DNA from: Onstottus_B arcticum
GTDB lineage: Bacteria > Acidobacteriota > Blastocatellia > UBA7656
Assembly: GCA_038040485.1 (NCBI GenBank)
Contig: JBBPIE010000002.1
Location: 248,001-312,000 of the forward strand
Direction: 5' to 3'
DNA length: 64,000 nt
Shown here: one piece after another, positions 1-7,874 of the stretch
How the letters are laid out: every line of letters begins with the position of its first letter
Numbering within the stretch: the stretch's first letter is position 1
Program-made: the position numbers and the translations under genes
The notes under the pieces: model-generated
Databases searched by the model: none
Seen by the model: only the letters and a program-made list of their open reading frames with translations
Told to the model about the DNA's origin: nothing

Positions 1-2
1 TG

Positions 3-932
3 ATTCGCGGCGAGGAGCGGGTAGTCATCGGGGCCGTCGGACACGGCGACAACAAAGACCACTTGCAGAACCTGCGATCCGTGCCCGGCGTGGCCGATGT
101 GGTGCCAATCCTTCAGCCCTACAAGATCGTCAGCCGCGAACTGAAGCCGCAAAAGACGGTCGTCCGCGTCGGCGATCTGGAGATCGGCGGCGATCGATTC
201 ATTGTGATGGCCGGGCCTTGCTCGGTCGAGACTCGCGACCAATTGATGGAGACCGCGGACGCGGTAAAGCAGGCGGGGGCGCACCTTTTGCGCGGCGGCG
301 CTTACAAGCCTCGAACTTCGCCTTACGATTTCCAGGGACTCGAGGTCGAAGGCTTGAAGCTGCTGGCAGAAGCACGCGAGCGAACCGGTTTGAAGATCGT
401 CACCGAGGTCGTGACAACCGAAGACACCGACATCGTGGCCGAATATGCCGACATCCTCCAGGTCGGCGCGCGCAACATGCAGAACTTCGCGCTGCTCAAA
501 AGACTGGGCCAGGTCAAGCGGCCCGTCTTGCTCAAACGCGGGATGAGCTCGACGATCAAAGAGCTGCTTCTATCGGCTGAGTACATCGCCTCGCACGGAA
601 ACGACCAGGTGATTCTCTGCGAGCGAGGGATACGCACATTCGAGACGGCTACGCGGAACACGCTTGATCTTGCGGCGGTCCCGCTTCTGAACGAGCTGAG
701 CCATCTTCCGGTCGTAGTCGATCCCTCGCACGCAACCGGCCGGCGAACTTTGGTTAGGCCGATGGCAAAAGCGGCTATCGCAGCGGGAGCTGACGGCGTA
801 ATCATCGAGGTCCATCCGCGCCCGCAGGAGGCCTGGTCAGACGGTCCTCAGTCGCTGACTCCGGCTATGTTCGCGGAGTTGATGGAAGAGCTTGGCAGGT
901 ACGTGGGGCTTGAATCACGATACATTAACTGA
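3..932 (+). CDS. aroF: 3-deoxy-7-phosphoheptulonate (DAHP) synthase, type I-beta, 5' truncated by window edge
   Basis: Catalyses condensation of phosphoenolpyruvate and erythrose-4-phosphate, the first step of the shikimate pathway, in the cytoplasm. The frame is open from base 3, upstream of the first possible start (TTG at 63), so the true N-terminus lies outside the window; 309 residues are visible. The visible N-terminal ~65 residues match the ferredoxin-like regulatory domain of Thermotoga-type enzymes (ending QPYKIVSRE). The barrel follows with AGPCSVE, GGAYKPRTSPYDFQG, LLKRGM and VDPSHATGRR, the usual substrate and metal binding segments. The N-terminal domain suggests feedback control by aromatic amino acids, by analogy with the family. 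It could be named aroG or aroF; the reaction is secure. Confidence 0.93.
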   Translation: MRGEERVVIGAVGHGDNKDHLQNLRSVPGVADVVPILQPYKIVSRELKPQKTVVRVGDLEIGGDRFIVMAGPCSVETRDQLMETADAVKQAGAHLLRGGAYKPRTSPYDFQGLEVEGLKLLAEARERTGLKIVTEVVTTEDTDIVAEYADILQVGARNMQNFALLKRLGQVKRPVLLKRGMSSTIKELLLSAEYIASHGNDQVILCERGIRTFETATRNTLDLAAVPLLNELSHLPVVVDPSHATGRRTLVRPMAKAAIAAGADGVIIEVHPRPQEAWSDGPQSLTPAMFAELMEELGRYVGLESRYIN

Positions 933-939
933 GAGAGAA

Positions 940-1122
940 GCAACCACAGATGAACACAGATAAACACCGATGAGGAAGCTCCGGTTTGTCCAGTGTTCAC
1001 CGATGTTTCATCTGTAGTCGCTTGCCGGCGCAAGGGCACCAAGGCTCGACAACGCGCCCCGTGTTTTCGGAGTTCTCCGGCTCCACCTTCATCGGTGTTC
1101 ATCTGTGTTCATCTGTGGTTGC
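940..1122. repeat. Long inverted repeat in the aroF/MBL intergenic region
   Basis: The arms 940-971 and 1091-1122 are reverse complements with one mismatch over 32 bases. They contain the short direct repeat ACACAGAT/ACACCGAT seen in many acidobacterial intergenic palindromes. The region between has a further degenerate copy near 998-1018. No gene is apparent here; the long open frame starting at 986 is judged to start at 1172 instead. Confidence 0.75.
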
Positions 1123-1171
1123 GTGTCTTCGCTGGCCTCTCTTCCTTCGCGCACACTATACTAGACGGGTA

Positions 1172-2059
1172 ATGGCATTAGTTGAACTCAGGCTGGCTGA
1201 CAACGTCGCGGGCGATTTCTTCGTCGACAGCTCGTGCATCGACTGCGATCTCTGCCGGCAGATCGCGCCCGACATTTTTTCCCAGGCGGGCGACCAATCA
1301 GCGGTTCATCGCCAGCCTCGCACGCCCGAGCACGTCTTCGCCGCCTTGAAGGCTTTAGTCACGTGCCCGACGGCTTCGATAGGCGATGGTGCACATCGTT
1401 CGGCGAAAGCGGCTGCAGCAGCCTATCCTGAGCTGACCGATGAGAACGTTTACTTTTGCGGCTTTGCTTCCGAATCATCATACGGCGCATCGAGCTACTT
1501 GATCGTGAGACCTGAAGGCAACGTGCTCGTGGACTCGCCGCGATTCGCGAAGCCGCTTGCGAAACGCATAAGCGAACTCGGCGGCGTCAAGCTGATGTTC
1601 CTCTCTCATCGTGACGACGTGGCAGACCACGAGCGGTGGGCCACTTATTTCAACGCAGAGCGGGTGCTGCATCGCGACGACGTGAGCCGTTCGACTGCAG
1701 ACGTCGAAAGAGTTGTCGCCGGGAACGACGCGATCAGGCTCGATCACGACCTGCTGGCGATTCCCACGCCGGGCCACACGCGCGGCCACGTAGTATTGCT
1801 GTACGGGAACAAGTATCTTTTCTCAGGCGATCATCTCTGGTGGTCGCCGAACTACCGGTCGCTTCATGCATCATCGAGTGTCTGTTGGTATTCGTGGGCT
1901 GAGCAGACTCGGTCGATGGAGCGCTTGCTCGAGTATGAGTTTGAGTGGGTGTTGCCGGGACACGGGCGCCGCGCGCAGTTGAACGCGGCGTCAATGCGCG
2001 AACAGTTGATCGGCCTTGTGACGCGAATGAAGAACAGCTCGCGCCGAATCGCGAGTTGA
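1172..2059 (+). CDS. Ferredoxin-like [4Fe-4S] domain fused to metallo-beta-lactamase-fold hydrolase
   Basis: A 295-residue cytoplasmic protein. Residues ~15-75 form a ferredoxin-like module with Cys22, Cys25, Cys28 and Cys65-Pro, enough for one [4Fe-4S] cluster. Residues ~85-295 are an MBL fold with HRDDVADH, HTRGH, GDH and a terminal GHG, the expected metal ligands. The longer open frame from 986 runs through the repeat region, so ATG 1172 is preferred, although no strong ribosome binding site is visible. The family pairing of ferredoxin and MBL suggests a redox-linked hydrolase or flavodiiron-like chemistry, but no flavodoxin domain is present and the substrate cannot be read from the sequence. 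Neighbours are unrelated. Confidence 0.8.
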   Translation: MALVELRLADNVAGDFFVDSSCIDCDLCRQIAPDIFSQAGDQSAVHRQPRTPEHVFAALKALVTCPTASIGDGAHRSAKAAAAAYPELTDENVYFCGFASESSYGASSYLIVRPEGNVLVDSPRFAKPLAKRISELGGVKLMFLSHRDDVADHERWATYFNAERVLHRDDVSRSTADVERVVAGNDAIRLDHDLLAIPTPGHTRGHVVLLYGNKYLFSGDHLWWSPNYRSLHASSSVCWYSWAEQTRSMERLLEYEFEWVLPGHGRRAQLNAASMREQLIGLVTRMKNSSRRIAS

Positions 2060-2093
2060 GACTTCCGCTAAACCTTTCATCGAGGTATCTCCA

Positions 2094-3461
2094 TTGAGTC
2101 GAAACAATCTTGATTGCCGCGGTGTGCGGCTCAAGCTAATCGCGATTGCCTCAAGCGTCCTTCTCGGCTTTGCCGCGCTTGCTCAGAGCCAAACTCCGGG
2201 CAACGCTTCAGCGGAAGCGCGGCTGGGCGGGCGGCTCTTCCACGACGACCGCTTCTCTTCCCCCTCCGGCGATCTGATGAACAGTTGCAGTTCGTGCCAC
2301 TTGTTCGACGAAGACCCGCAGGGCATTCGCGCCCGCGCCGACTTCTTTTCGCGAAGCTGGGTTCCGTTTCGAATGGAGGACCCGCGTCGAGACGCGTTGC
2401 GCAACGCGCCCGCGATCTTCGACTCGGCGTTGATGCCGAAACTTCACTTCGACGGCGAGTTCGACTCGCTGGAAGCTCTTGTTAAGGGAACGCTTTCAGG
2501 GCGGCCGATGGGATGGCTGGAAGGCGAACAGGCGCGAGCGTTCGACCGTGTTCGCCAGGTTGTGCTCAACGACTCCGCAACAAGCAACGGGGAAAGCTAT
2601 CGGTCCCAGTTCAAGGGCGTCTATGCGGTTTCGGTCGAGACGCTCTCTCCCGATCAGGTCATCGACCTCGTCGCGAAAGCCATCTCCGCTTACATTCGGC
2701 CGATGAAGAGCGAGCGCTCGACTCCTTACGATCATTTCATCGCCGCGAACAAACTGGACGCCGCACCCAAGGCGGGTGAGGACGCCCGGGAGTTTGGCAC
2801 ACGCACGCTTGCTCGCATCGCTGCGCTTGAAGCAAGCCGCGAGATCAAGCTGGCGGCCGGTTTCGATGCTGCGGCGTTGAAGGGTTTCAAGACGTTTCTG
2901 ACGACGAGCGGGGCTCCGTCCGTTGGCAACTGCGTCGCGTGTCACTTGCCGCCGCTGTTCACCGATTTTTCGTTTCACAACATCGGAGTCAGCCAAAGCG
3001 AGTACGATCATGTGCACGGCGAAGGAAGTTTTGGGGAACTCGATATTCCGGTTGCTGCACGGGCCGCTCGCCCCTCGCCGCAATTCCGCGAAACTCCAGT
3101 CGTAAGAAAACCCGGCTGGGCTGATCTGGGCCACTGGAACTTCGCCGATATCAAGAAGTCGCCGCTCAGGAAAACCAACGAGAGCGACGAGCAGTTTCTT
3201 CAACGAATGATCGGGACGTTCAAGACTCCGTCGCTTCGCAATTTGGACTTCTCACCACCCTATATGCACACAGGCGGGTTCTCGACGATCGAGAGCACGC
3301 TTGCTGAGTTGATGAGATTGAGCGAAATGGCTCGCGCAGGCAAGGTGCGGCAGAGCGACGAAGAACTCGCGAAGATTGGAATCTCAGAAGCGGACATTGC
3401 GCCGCTCGCGGCGTTCCTCAAGACGCTCAACGAAGACCTCAATAAGACTAAGCGCCGCTGA
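2094..3461 (+). CDS. Di-haem cytochrome c peroxidase / MauG family protein
   Basis: A 455-residue exported protein. TTG at 2094 follows a CGAGG motif and opens a signal peptide (hydrophobic LIAIASSVLLGFAALA, then Gln/Ser). Two CXXCH haem motifs are visible, CSSCH near residue 65 and CVACH near residue 282, plus a C-terminal TPSLRN...PYMHTGGF segment typical of this family, which contributes to the electron-transfer haem site. It probably reduces hydrogen peroxide or oxidises a partner in the periplasm. The 3' end overlaps the convergent leuB end by 14 bases, so the two genes may interfere transcriptionally. The sequence does not allow a choice between peroxidase and MauG-type oxidase. Confidence 0.88.
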   Translation: MSRNNLDCRGVRLKLIAIASSVLLGFAALAQSQTPGNASAEARLGGRLFHDDRFSSPSGDLMNSCSSCHLFDEDPQGIRARADFFSRSWVPFRMEDPRRDALRNAPAIFDSALMPKLHFDGEFDSLEALVKGTLSGRPMGWLEGEQARAFDRVRQVVLNDSATSNGESYRSQFKGVYAVSVETLSPDQVIDLVAKAISAYIRPMKSERSTPYDHFIAANKLDAAPKAGEDAREFGTRTLARIAALEASREIKLAAGFDAAALKGFKTFLTTSGAPSVGNCVACHLPPLFTDFSFHNIGVSQSEYDHVHGEGSFGELDIPVAARAARPSPQFRETPVVRKPGWADLGHWNFADIKKSPLRKTNESDEQFLQRMIGTFKTPSLRNLDFSPPYMHTGGFSTIESTLAELMRLSEMARAGKVRQSDEELAKIGISEADIAPLAAFLKTLNEDLNKTKRR

Positions 3462-4515
3462 GGTACTCGACTATCAACCTGCCACACTGCTCGGTGTTCA
3501 GCGCCGCGGCGCGCGAGGTCGCGAGGTCGTGCGTCACAAGCCCGGCCGCGAGTGCTTGATCGACTGCCTGCTCAATAGCCGCCGCTTCGGTTTCGAGAGC
3601 AAACGAGTACCGCAGCATCATCGCGGCCGACAGAATCGCGCCGAGCGGGTTCGCGATTCCCTTCCCGGCAATGTCAGGCGCCGACCCGTGCACCGGCTCG
3701 TAAAGCCCTACTCGCCCTCCAATTGTCGCGGACGCAAGCAGCCCGAGCGAGCCAACAATGGCTCCCGCCTGGTCCGACAAGATGTCGCCAAACAGGTTCT
3801 CGGTAACAATTACGTCAAAGCTGGCCGGACGACTCACGAGCGACATCGCGCATGAGTCCACGTATTGGTGCTCGAGAGTCACGTCTGGATAGTCAGCGGC
3901 AACACGAATCACGACCTCGCGCCATAGCTGCGAAGACTCGAGCACGTTCGCTTTGTCCACCGAAGTGACCTTTCGACGCCGCAGCCGCGCAAGCTCGAAG
4001 GCAACTCGAGCAACCCTTTCGACCTCGGCTTCGCTGTAGCGCATCGTGTTGAACGCGGCCCCGCTTTCATCGATGCCGCGCGGCTCGCCGAAGTACAAAC
4101 CGCCGAGCAACTCGCGGACAATCAGCATGTCCGTGCCGCGCACTATCTCCGGCCTGAGTGGAGAGGCATCGATCAATGCGGGAAAAATGAAAGCGGGGCG
4201 CAGGTTTGCGAAACCACCCAGCCCGCGGCGCAACCGCAACAGGCCTGCTTCCGGACGCTGGTGCACAGGATGCCGTTCGAAGTTGGGGTGTCCTACGGCG
4301 CCGAGCAAGACTGCTCGGGATTCGAGACAGGATCGAAGCGTCTCCGGCGGGAGCGGATCGCCCGACTTGTCAATCGCATTTGCGCCGATCGCTTGAGATG
4401 AAAACTGGAGCTCGTGTTTGAAGCGGCGAGCAACGGCTTCGAGAACTCGGACCGCTTCGCCGGTCACTTCCGGGCCTATTCCGTCGCCCGGAAGCACGGT
4501 TATGTTGATGAGCAT
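3448..4515 (-). CDS. leuB: 3-isopropylmalate dehydrogenase
   Basis: Oxidises and decarboxylates 3-isopropylmalate with NAD+ in leucine synthesis. Normal length at 355 residues. It begins with the family's VLPGDGIGPEV segment and contains the substrate loop LRRGLGGFANLRP, the catalytic Lys-Asp portion VTSVDKANVLESS, the VDSCAM segment, TENLFGDILSDQAG, and the NAD-binding EPVHGSAPDIAGKGIANP. It lies 68 bases downstream of leuA on the same strand, so the two are probably co-transcribed. Its stop codon overlaps the convergent cytochrome gene. Confidence 0.96.
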   Translation of the reverse strand: MLINITVLPGDGIGPEVTGEAVRVLEAVARRFKHELQFSSQAIGANAIDKSGDPLPPETLRSCLESRAVLLGAVGHPNFERHPVHQRPEAGLLRLRRGLGGFANLRPAFIFPALIDASPLRPEIVRGTDMLIVRELLGGLYFGEPRGIDESGAAFNTMRYSEAEVERVARVAFELARLRRRKVTSVDKANVLESSQLWREVVIRVAADYPDVTLEHQYVDSCAMSLVSRPASFDVIVTENLFGDILSDQAGAIVGSLGLLASATIGGRVGLYEPVHGSAPDIAGKGIANPLGAILSAAMMLRYSFALETEAAAIEQAVDQALAAGLVTHDLATSRAAALNTEQCGRLIVEYLSGA

Positions 4516-4583
4516 GTCGGCTAATCTACTCCGGCAGGCCGGGCAGGGGAAAGGTCAAAAATAGCCTGAGCGGTTCAGCGAGT

Positions 4584-5756
4584 TCAGGCGGCGTCAGCCT
4601 TCAGCGATTCGCGCCGGATGATCTCAAGAATGTGGTGGTCCTCGACCGTCTTGATCTCGTCGGCCAACGCGATGAACTTGCGATACACGCGGTCCAGTTC
4701 GCGGCGCTCGAACTCGTAGCCAAGCTCTTCGCACTTCCGGGCGAGCGCGTGCCGGCCCGAGTGCTTGCCTAACACCAGGCGGCTGTCGGGCACGCCTACC
4801 GAGGCCGGAGTCATGATCTCGTAAGTGAGCCGGTTCTTGATCACGCCGTCCTGATGAATGCCGGCCTCGTGCGCGAACGCGTTGCGGCCGACCACGGCTT
4901 TGTTCGGTTGGACGAATGCGCCGGTTAGTTCAGTCAACAACTGACTCGACGGGTAGAGCTGCTCGGTGTTTATCCCGGTAGCGAACGGCATCGCGTCGTT
5001 CCGCACTCTGAGCGCCATCACAATCTCTTCGAGCGACGCATTACCCGCGCGCTCGCCGATGCCGTTGATTGTGCATTCGACCTGGCGCGCTCCGGCTTCG
5101 ATCGCTGCGATCGTGTTCGCGACCGCCATCCCGAGATCGTTGTGACAATGAACCGAGATCGTCGCGCCGTCGATGCCTCGCACTCGGGCACGAATGGTTT
5201 CGATGATTCGTGTGAACTCGCGGGGCGTCGTGTAGCCGACAGTGTCGGGAATGTTTATCGTCGTCGCGCCTTCTTCGATCACCCCTTCAATCACAGCGCA
5301 GAGAAAGTCCAGATCGGTGCGCGTCGCATCCTCAGGCGAAAACTCGACGTCGTCGCAGAACGAGCGCGCAAGAGCAACGGACTCGCGCGCCTGTTGAACC
5401 GCCTGATCGCGGGTGATTCGCAGCTTGTGCTCGAGATGGATATCGGACGTCGCAAGAAAGGTGTGAAGCCTCGGCCTCGCCGCGTGCTTGATCGCGTCGC
5501 GGGCGCGCAGGATGTCTTCGCGTGTGGCGCGTGCGAGTCCGGCGATAATCGGCCTGCGAATCGAACGGGCTATTGCGGCCACCGCTTCGAAGTCGCCCTC
5601 TGATGCGATTGGGAACCCCGCTTCGATAATGTCGACGCCAAGCCGCTCAAGCTGGGCGGCCATTCGCAGTTTTTCGGACAGCGTCATGCTGCAACCGGGC
5701 GACTGTTCTCCGTCCCTGAGCGTCGTGTCGAAGATGGTTATTCGCGGCTGGGTCAT
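4584..5756 (-). CDS. leuA: 2-isopropylmalate synthase, short form without regulatory domain
   Basis: Condenses acetyl-CoA with 2-ketoisovalerate, the committed step to leucine. At 390 residues it has the whole HMGL-like barrel: TTLRDGEQSPG (metal and substrate binding), ISVHCHNDLGMAVAN with the HxH metal ligands, NGIGERAGN, and NAFAHEAGIHQDG. It stops after the linker region at about residue 385, where most enzymes continue for another 110-130 residues as the LeuA dimer domain that binds leucine. The 68-base gap before leuB cannot hold that domain, so this is not a simple frameshift. Homocitrate synthase (NifV-type) is a less likely alternative given the leuB/leuC/leuD neighbours. Confidence 0.9.
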   Translation of the reverse strand: MTQPRITIFDTTLRDGEQSPGCSMTLSEKLRMAAQLERLGVDIIEAGFPIASEGDFEAVAAIARSIRRPIIAGLARATREDILRARDAIKHAARPRLHTFLATSDIHLEHKLRITRDQAVQQARESVALARSFCDDVEFSPEDATRTDLDFLCAVIEGVIEEGATTINIPDTVGYTTPREFTRIIETIRARVRGIDGATISVHCHNDLGMAVANTIAAIEAGARQVECTINGIGERAGNASLEEIVMALRVRNDAMPFATGINTEQLYPSSQLLTELTGAFVQPNKAVVGRNAFAHEAGIHQDGVIKNRLTYEIMTPASVGVPDSRLVLGKHSGRHALARKCEELGYEFERRELDRVYRKFIALADEIKTVEDHHILEIIRRESLKADAA

Positions 5757-5823
5757 GAGTCTCCTCTCGAGAATCCGGCGTTAGTCAGAGCCGATGCTAG
5801 GCGACCCGCCAGCCAAAGTCAAA

Positions 5824-5867
5824 GTTATAGTTTTTTGGTTAGCATAAGCAATTGGGTATGTTATAAT
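5824..5867. promoter_or_regulatory. Overlapping divergent promoters of leuA and lysR, with candidate LysR box
   Basis: On the + strand TTAGCA (5839-5844) and a perfect TATAAT (5862-5867) are 17 bases apart and would drive the LysR gene. On the - strand TTGCTT (5846-5851) and TATAAC (5824-5829) are 16 bases apart and would drive leuA. A T-N11-A motif (5839-5851) overlaps both, the usual half-site form for LysR regulators. The AT-rich patch stands out from GC-rich surroundings. Assignments are by eye. Confidence 0.55.
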
Positions 5868-5910
5868 CGCGCGGCGCCGACGGGCCAAGTTTCAGTGATA
5901 GAGAATAAAC

Positions 5911-6828
5911 ATGGATCTTTTCCAACTCGAGACCTTTCTGGCTGTCGCGCGAGAGGGCAGCTTCTCGCGCGCCGCAGGCAAGCTCTACCGAACGCAGCCG
6001 GCGATCAGTCAGGCAATTCGCAAGCTTGAAACAGAAGTCGGTGAGCCGTTGTTCGACCGCTCGTCGCGCAGTGGCAAGCTCACCGACGCCGGCCATCTGC
6101 TCCAGGAGTACGCGCAGAAGCTGGTGAATCTGAGAAGCGAGGCACGCGTCGCGCTCAAGGAGCTTCGCGAGCTGCACAAGGGCAAGCTTGCGATCGCGGC
6201 CAACGAGTTCACCTGTCTCTACCTGCTGGAACCGCTTGAAGAGTTTCGACGGCTCTATCCGATGATCAAGGTCGCGGTGCAGCGTTCGCTCGCGAGCCGA
6301 ATGTCAGACTACGTCTTGAAGCACGGCGCCGAACTGGGTGTGCTCTCGTTCAACCCGGAGGAACCGCTGCTTCGTTCGATAGTCGTCTACCGAGACGAGC
6401 TTGCGTTTGTGGTTCACCCGCGGCACCCGCTGGCTTCGTCAAAGAAGGTCAGCATCCGGCAGCTCGGCGCTGAATCGTTTGTTGCGCACAACGTTGCGTC
6501 CCCGCACCGAGAGAAAGTGCTTCAAGCGTTCAAGCAGCACAAGACGCCGCTCAACATGGACGTCGAGCTTCCAACGATCGAAGCCATCAAGCGATTTGTT
6601 TCCGCCGGCTGCGGAGTCGCGCTGGTGCCGGGCATCTGCGTCGAAGCCGAGATCGCGCGCGGCGAACTGATCAGAATTCCGGTGACCGACTTGCGCATCG
6701 AGCGAAAGCTCCGGCTCGTCTATCGCAAAAACGCCAGCCTGTCGCACGCCGCTCGCGCTTTCTTGAAGGTCGCAGAATCGATGGCTTCCGAAACCAAGGG
6801 CAAATACTTTTATCAGCTCGAGCGGTAA
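5911..6828 (+). CDS. LysR-family transcriptional regulator, divergent from leuA
   Basis: A 305-residue regulator. Residues 1-60 are the winged helix-turn-helix (MDLFQLETFLAVAREGSFSR, then AISQAIRKLETEVGEPLF). A coiled linker and two periplasmic-binding-like lobes (about 90-295) follow, which would bind a small effector. It is transcribed away from leuA with overlapping promoters and precedes leuC/leuD by about 1 kb, so control of leucine genes by itself or with a pathway intermediate is the natural inference. The effector-binding lobes resemble the CysB/CbbR-type general fold and do not by themselves reveal the ligand. Confidence 0.9.
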   Translation: MDLFQLETFLAVAREGSFSRAAGKLYRTQPAISQAIRKLETEVGEPLFDRSSRSGKLTDAGHLLQEYAQKLVNLRSEARVALKELRELHKGKLAIAANEFTCLYLLEPLEEFRRLYPMIKVAVQRSLASRMSDYVLKHGAELGVLSFNPEEPLLRSIVVYRDELAFVVHPRHPLASSKKVSIRQLGAESFVAHNVASPHREKVLQAFKQHKTPLNMDVELPTIEAIKRFVSAGCGVALVPGICVEAEIARGELIRIPVTDLRIERKLRLVYRKNASLSHAARAFLKVAESMASETKGKYFYQLER

Positions 6829-7006
6829 TCTTGAATCTCGGTCCAGCGGCTTAGGTCGCATAAGGTGTGCTCTTTGGACACCCACACACGTTCGATAGTC
6901 GTATCTTGCCGCAGCACATCAGAACGGGACTCATTGACTGTCACGGCTCATCACTTTGGTCGCCACAAAGCATCACCTATTGCGCGGGCATCGAGATCGG
7001 AGTTAA

Positions 7007-7300
7007 ATGGTAGAGACCGCCGAGCCTGAAGGGCCCAGACCACCAGACGCGAATCGGGTGGGGTTATGGCCAGTGTGGGACTTCGCGGTTCACGTGGCAG
7101 TTGGAACGTTGATATTCGCGGTGATCGGCTCCGCAGCAGTTGGACTGGATCTGGTCAGCCATAAGCTTCAGAGTTTCGGAGTCGATGCGGTCATATTCTA
7201 CGGGCTAAAAGCGGCCGAATATGCGTTATTCACCACTGATCTAGTCCTCTTCCTCGTGTTCATTGTGAAGACAGCGGTAAGGGCAGCAAGGAGTTTCTAG
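7007..7300 (+). CDS. Small two-helix membrane protein, unknown
   Basis: A 97-residue protein of no recognised family. After a polar Pro-rich head (residues 1-20) there are two hydrophobic segments, about 24-48 (ending near GLDLVSH) and 68-90 (ALFTTDLVLFLVFIV), then a short basic tail. It resembles the YqhA-like or DUF-type small inner-membrane proteins only in layout. Its stop codon shares one base with the GTG start of the next gene, which indicates translational coupling. Its place between lysR and leuC may be coincidental. Confidence 0.6.
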   Translation: MVETAEPEGPRPPDANRVGLWPVWDFAVHVAVGTLIFAVIGSAAVGLDLVSHKLQSFGVDAVIFYGLKAAEYALFTTDLVLFLVFIVKTAVRAARSF

Positions 7301-7659
7301 TGTCCACACTTGCCGAATTCCGACGTAGAACGGTTGAGAGCGCCGGAGCGGCTACACGACTATATTTTGAGCCGCTCTCAATGCTGAAGAGACTAGTCGT
7401 CGCAGCCCGAGGCGTCGAGTTTGCGCCATTCCATCGGCTCCGGCTAGTTAATTTGCTTTTGCTTATGGGAGTGATCAATCTGGGAGCGGGGGCTTGGTTT
7501 CTCTATCAGTTTCTGTACCAGCCGACCAATGTGCCTGACAGAACGACCCTGATCCTGGGCGGGGTCTTTCTCCTTGCTGCGCTCATCTGCTTTGCCGTCT
7601 TCTTCTTCATCAGATTTCGGGAAGAAGGGGAACAGGAAATAAGCATCACGAAGTTCTGA
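7300..7659 (+). CDS. Small membrane protein, unknown, coupled to preceding gene
   Basis: A 119-residue protein starting at GTG 7300, which overlaps the preceding TAG by one base; AAGGAG (7289-7293 core) lies just upstream. It has a cytoplasmic basic head of about 45 residues and two strongly hydrophobic segments, about 49-68 (LVNLLLLMGVINLGAGAWFL) and 85-106, followed by a charged tail. No family is recognised. The one-base overlap and shared two-helix layout suggest that it acts with the 7007-7300 product, perhaps as a heteromeric membrane pair. About 215 bases of apparently empty DNA follow before leuC. Confidence 0.6.
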   Translation: MSTLAEFRRRTVESAGAATRLYFEPLSMLKRLVVAARGVEFAPFHRLRLVNLLLLMGVINLGAGAWFLYQFLYQPTNVPDRTTLILGGVFLLAALICFAVFFFIRFREEGEQEISITKF

Positions 7660-7874
7660 GTTGACATGTCCTGGACTTTGAAGACGAAAAGCAGGAACCC
7701 ATGCTTCCCGCGTCGCACAAGTTCGGACCGGCTTCTACCGACAAGGTGTATGAGATTGCATGCGAGATGAGTCAGGAGAGCCGGAGCCCGTCGCTGTTAC
7801 AGCGCCCCTGAGTCTCGATTCAGTTCGCTCGCCTTGACTCTGACCTATTTCCGACGAGCCACGAATTCACGGTT

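Noticed and set aside
2496..3203. 235-codon minus-strand frame opposite the di-haem peroxidase
   Set aside because: Shadow with no ribosome binding site; the + strand has the two haem motifs.
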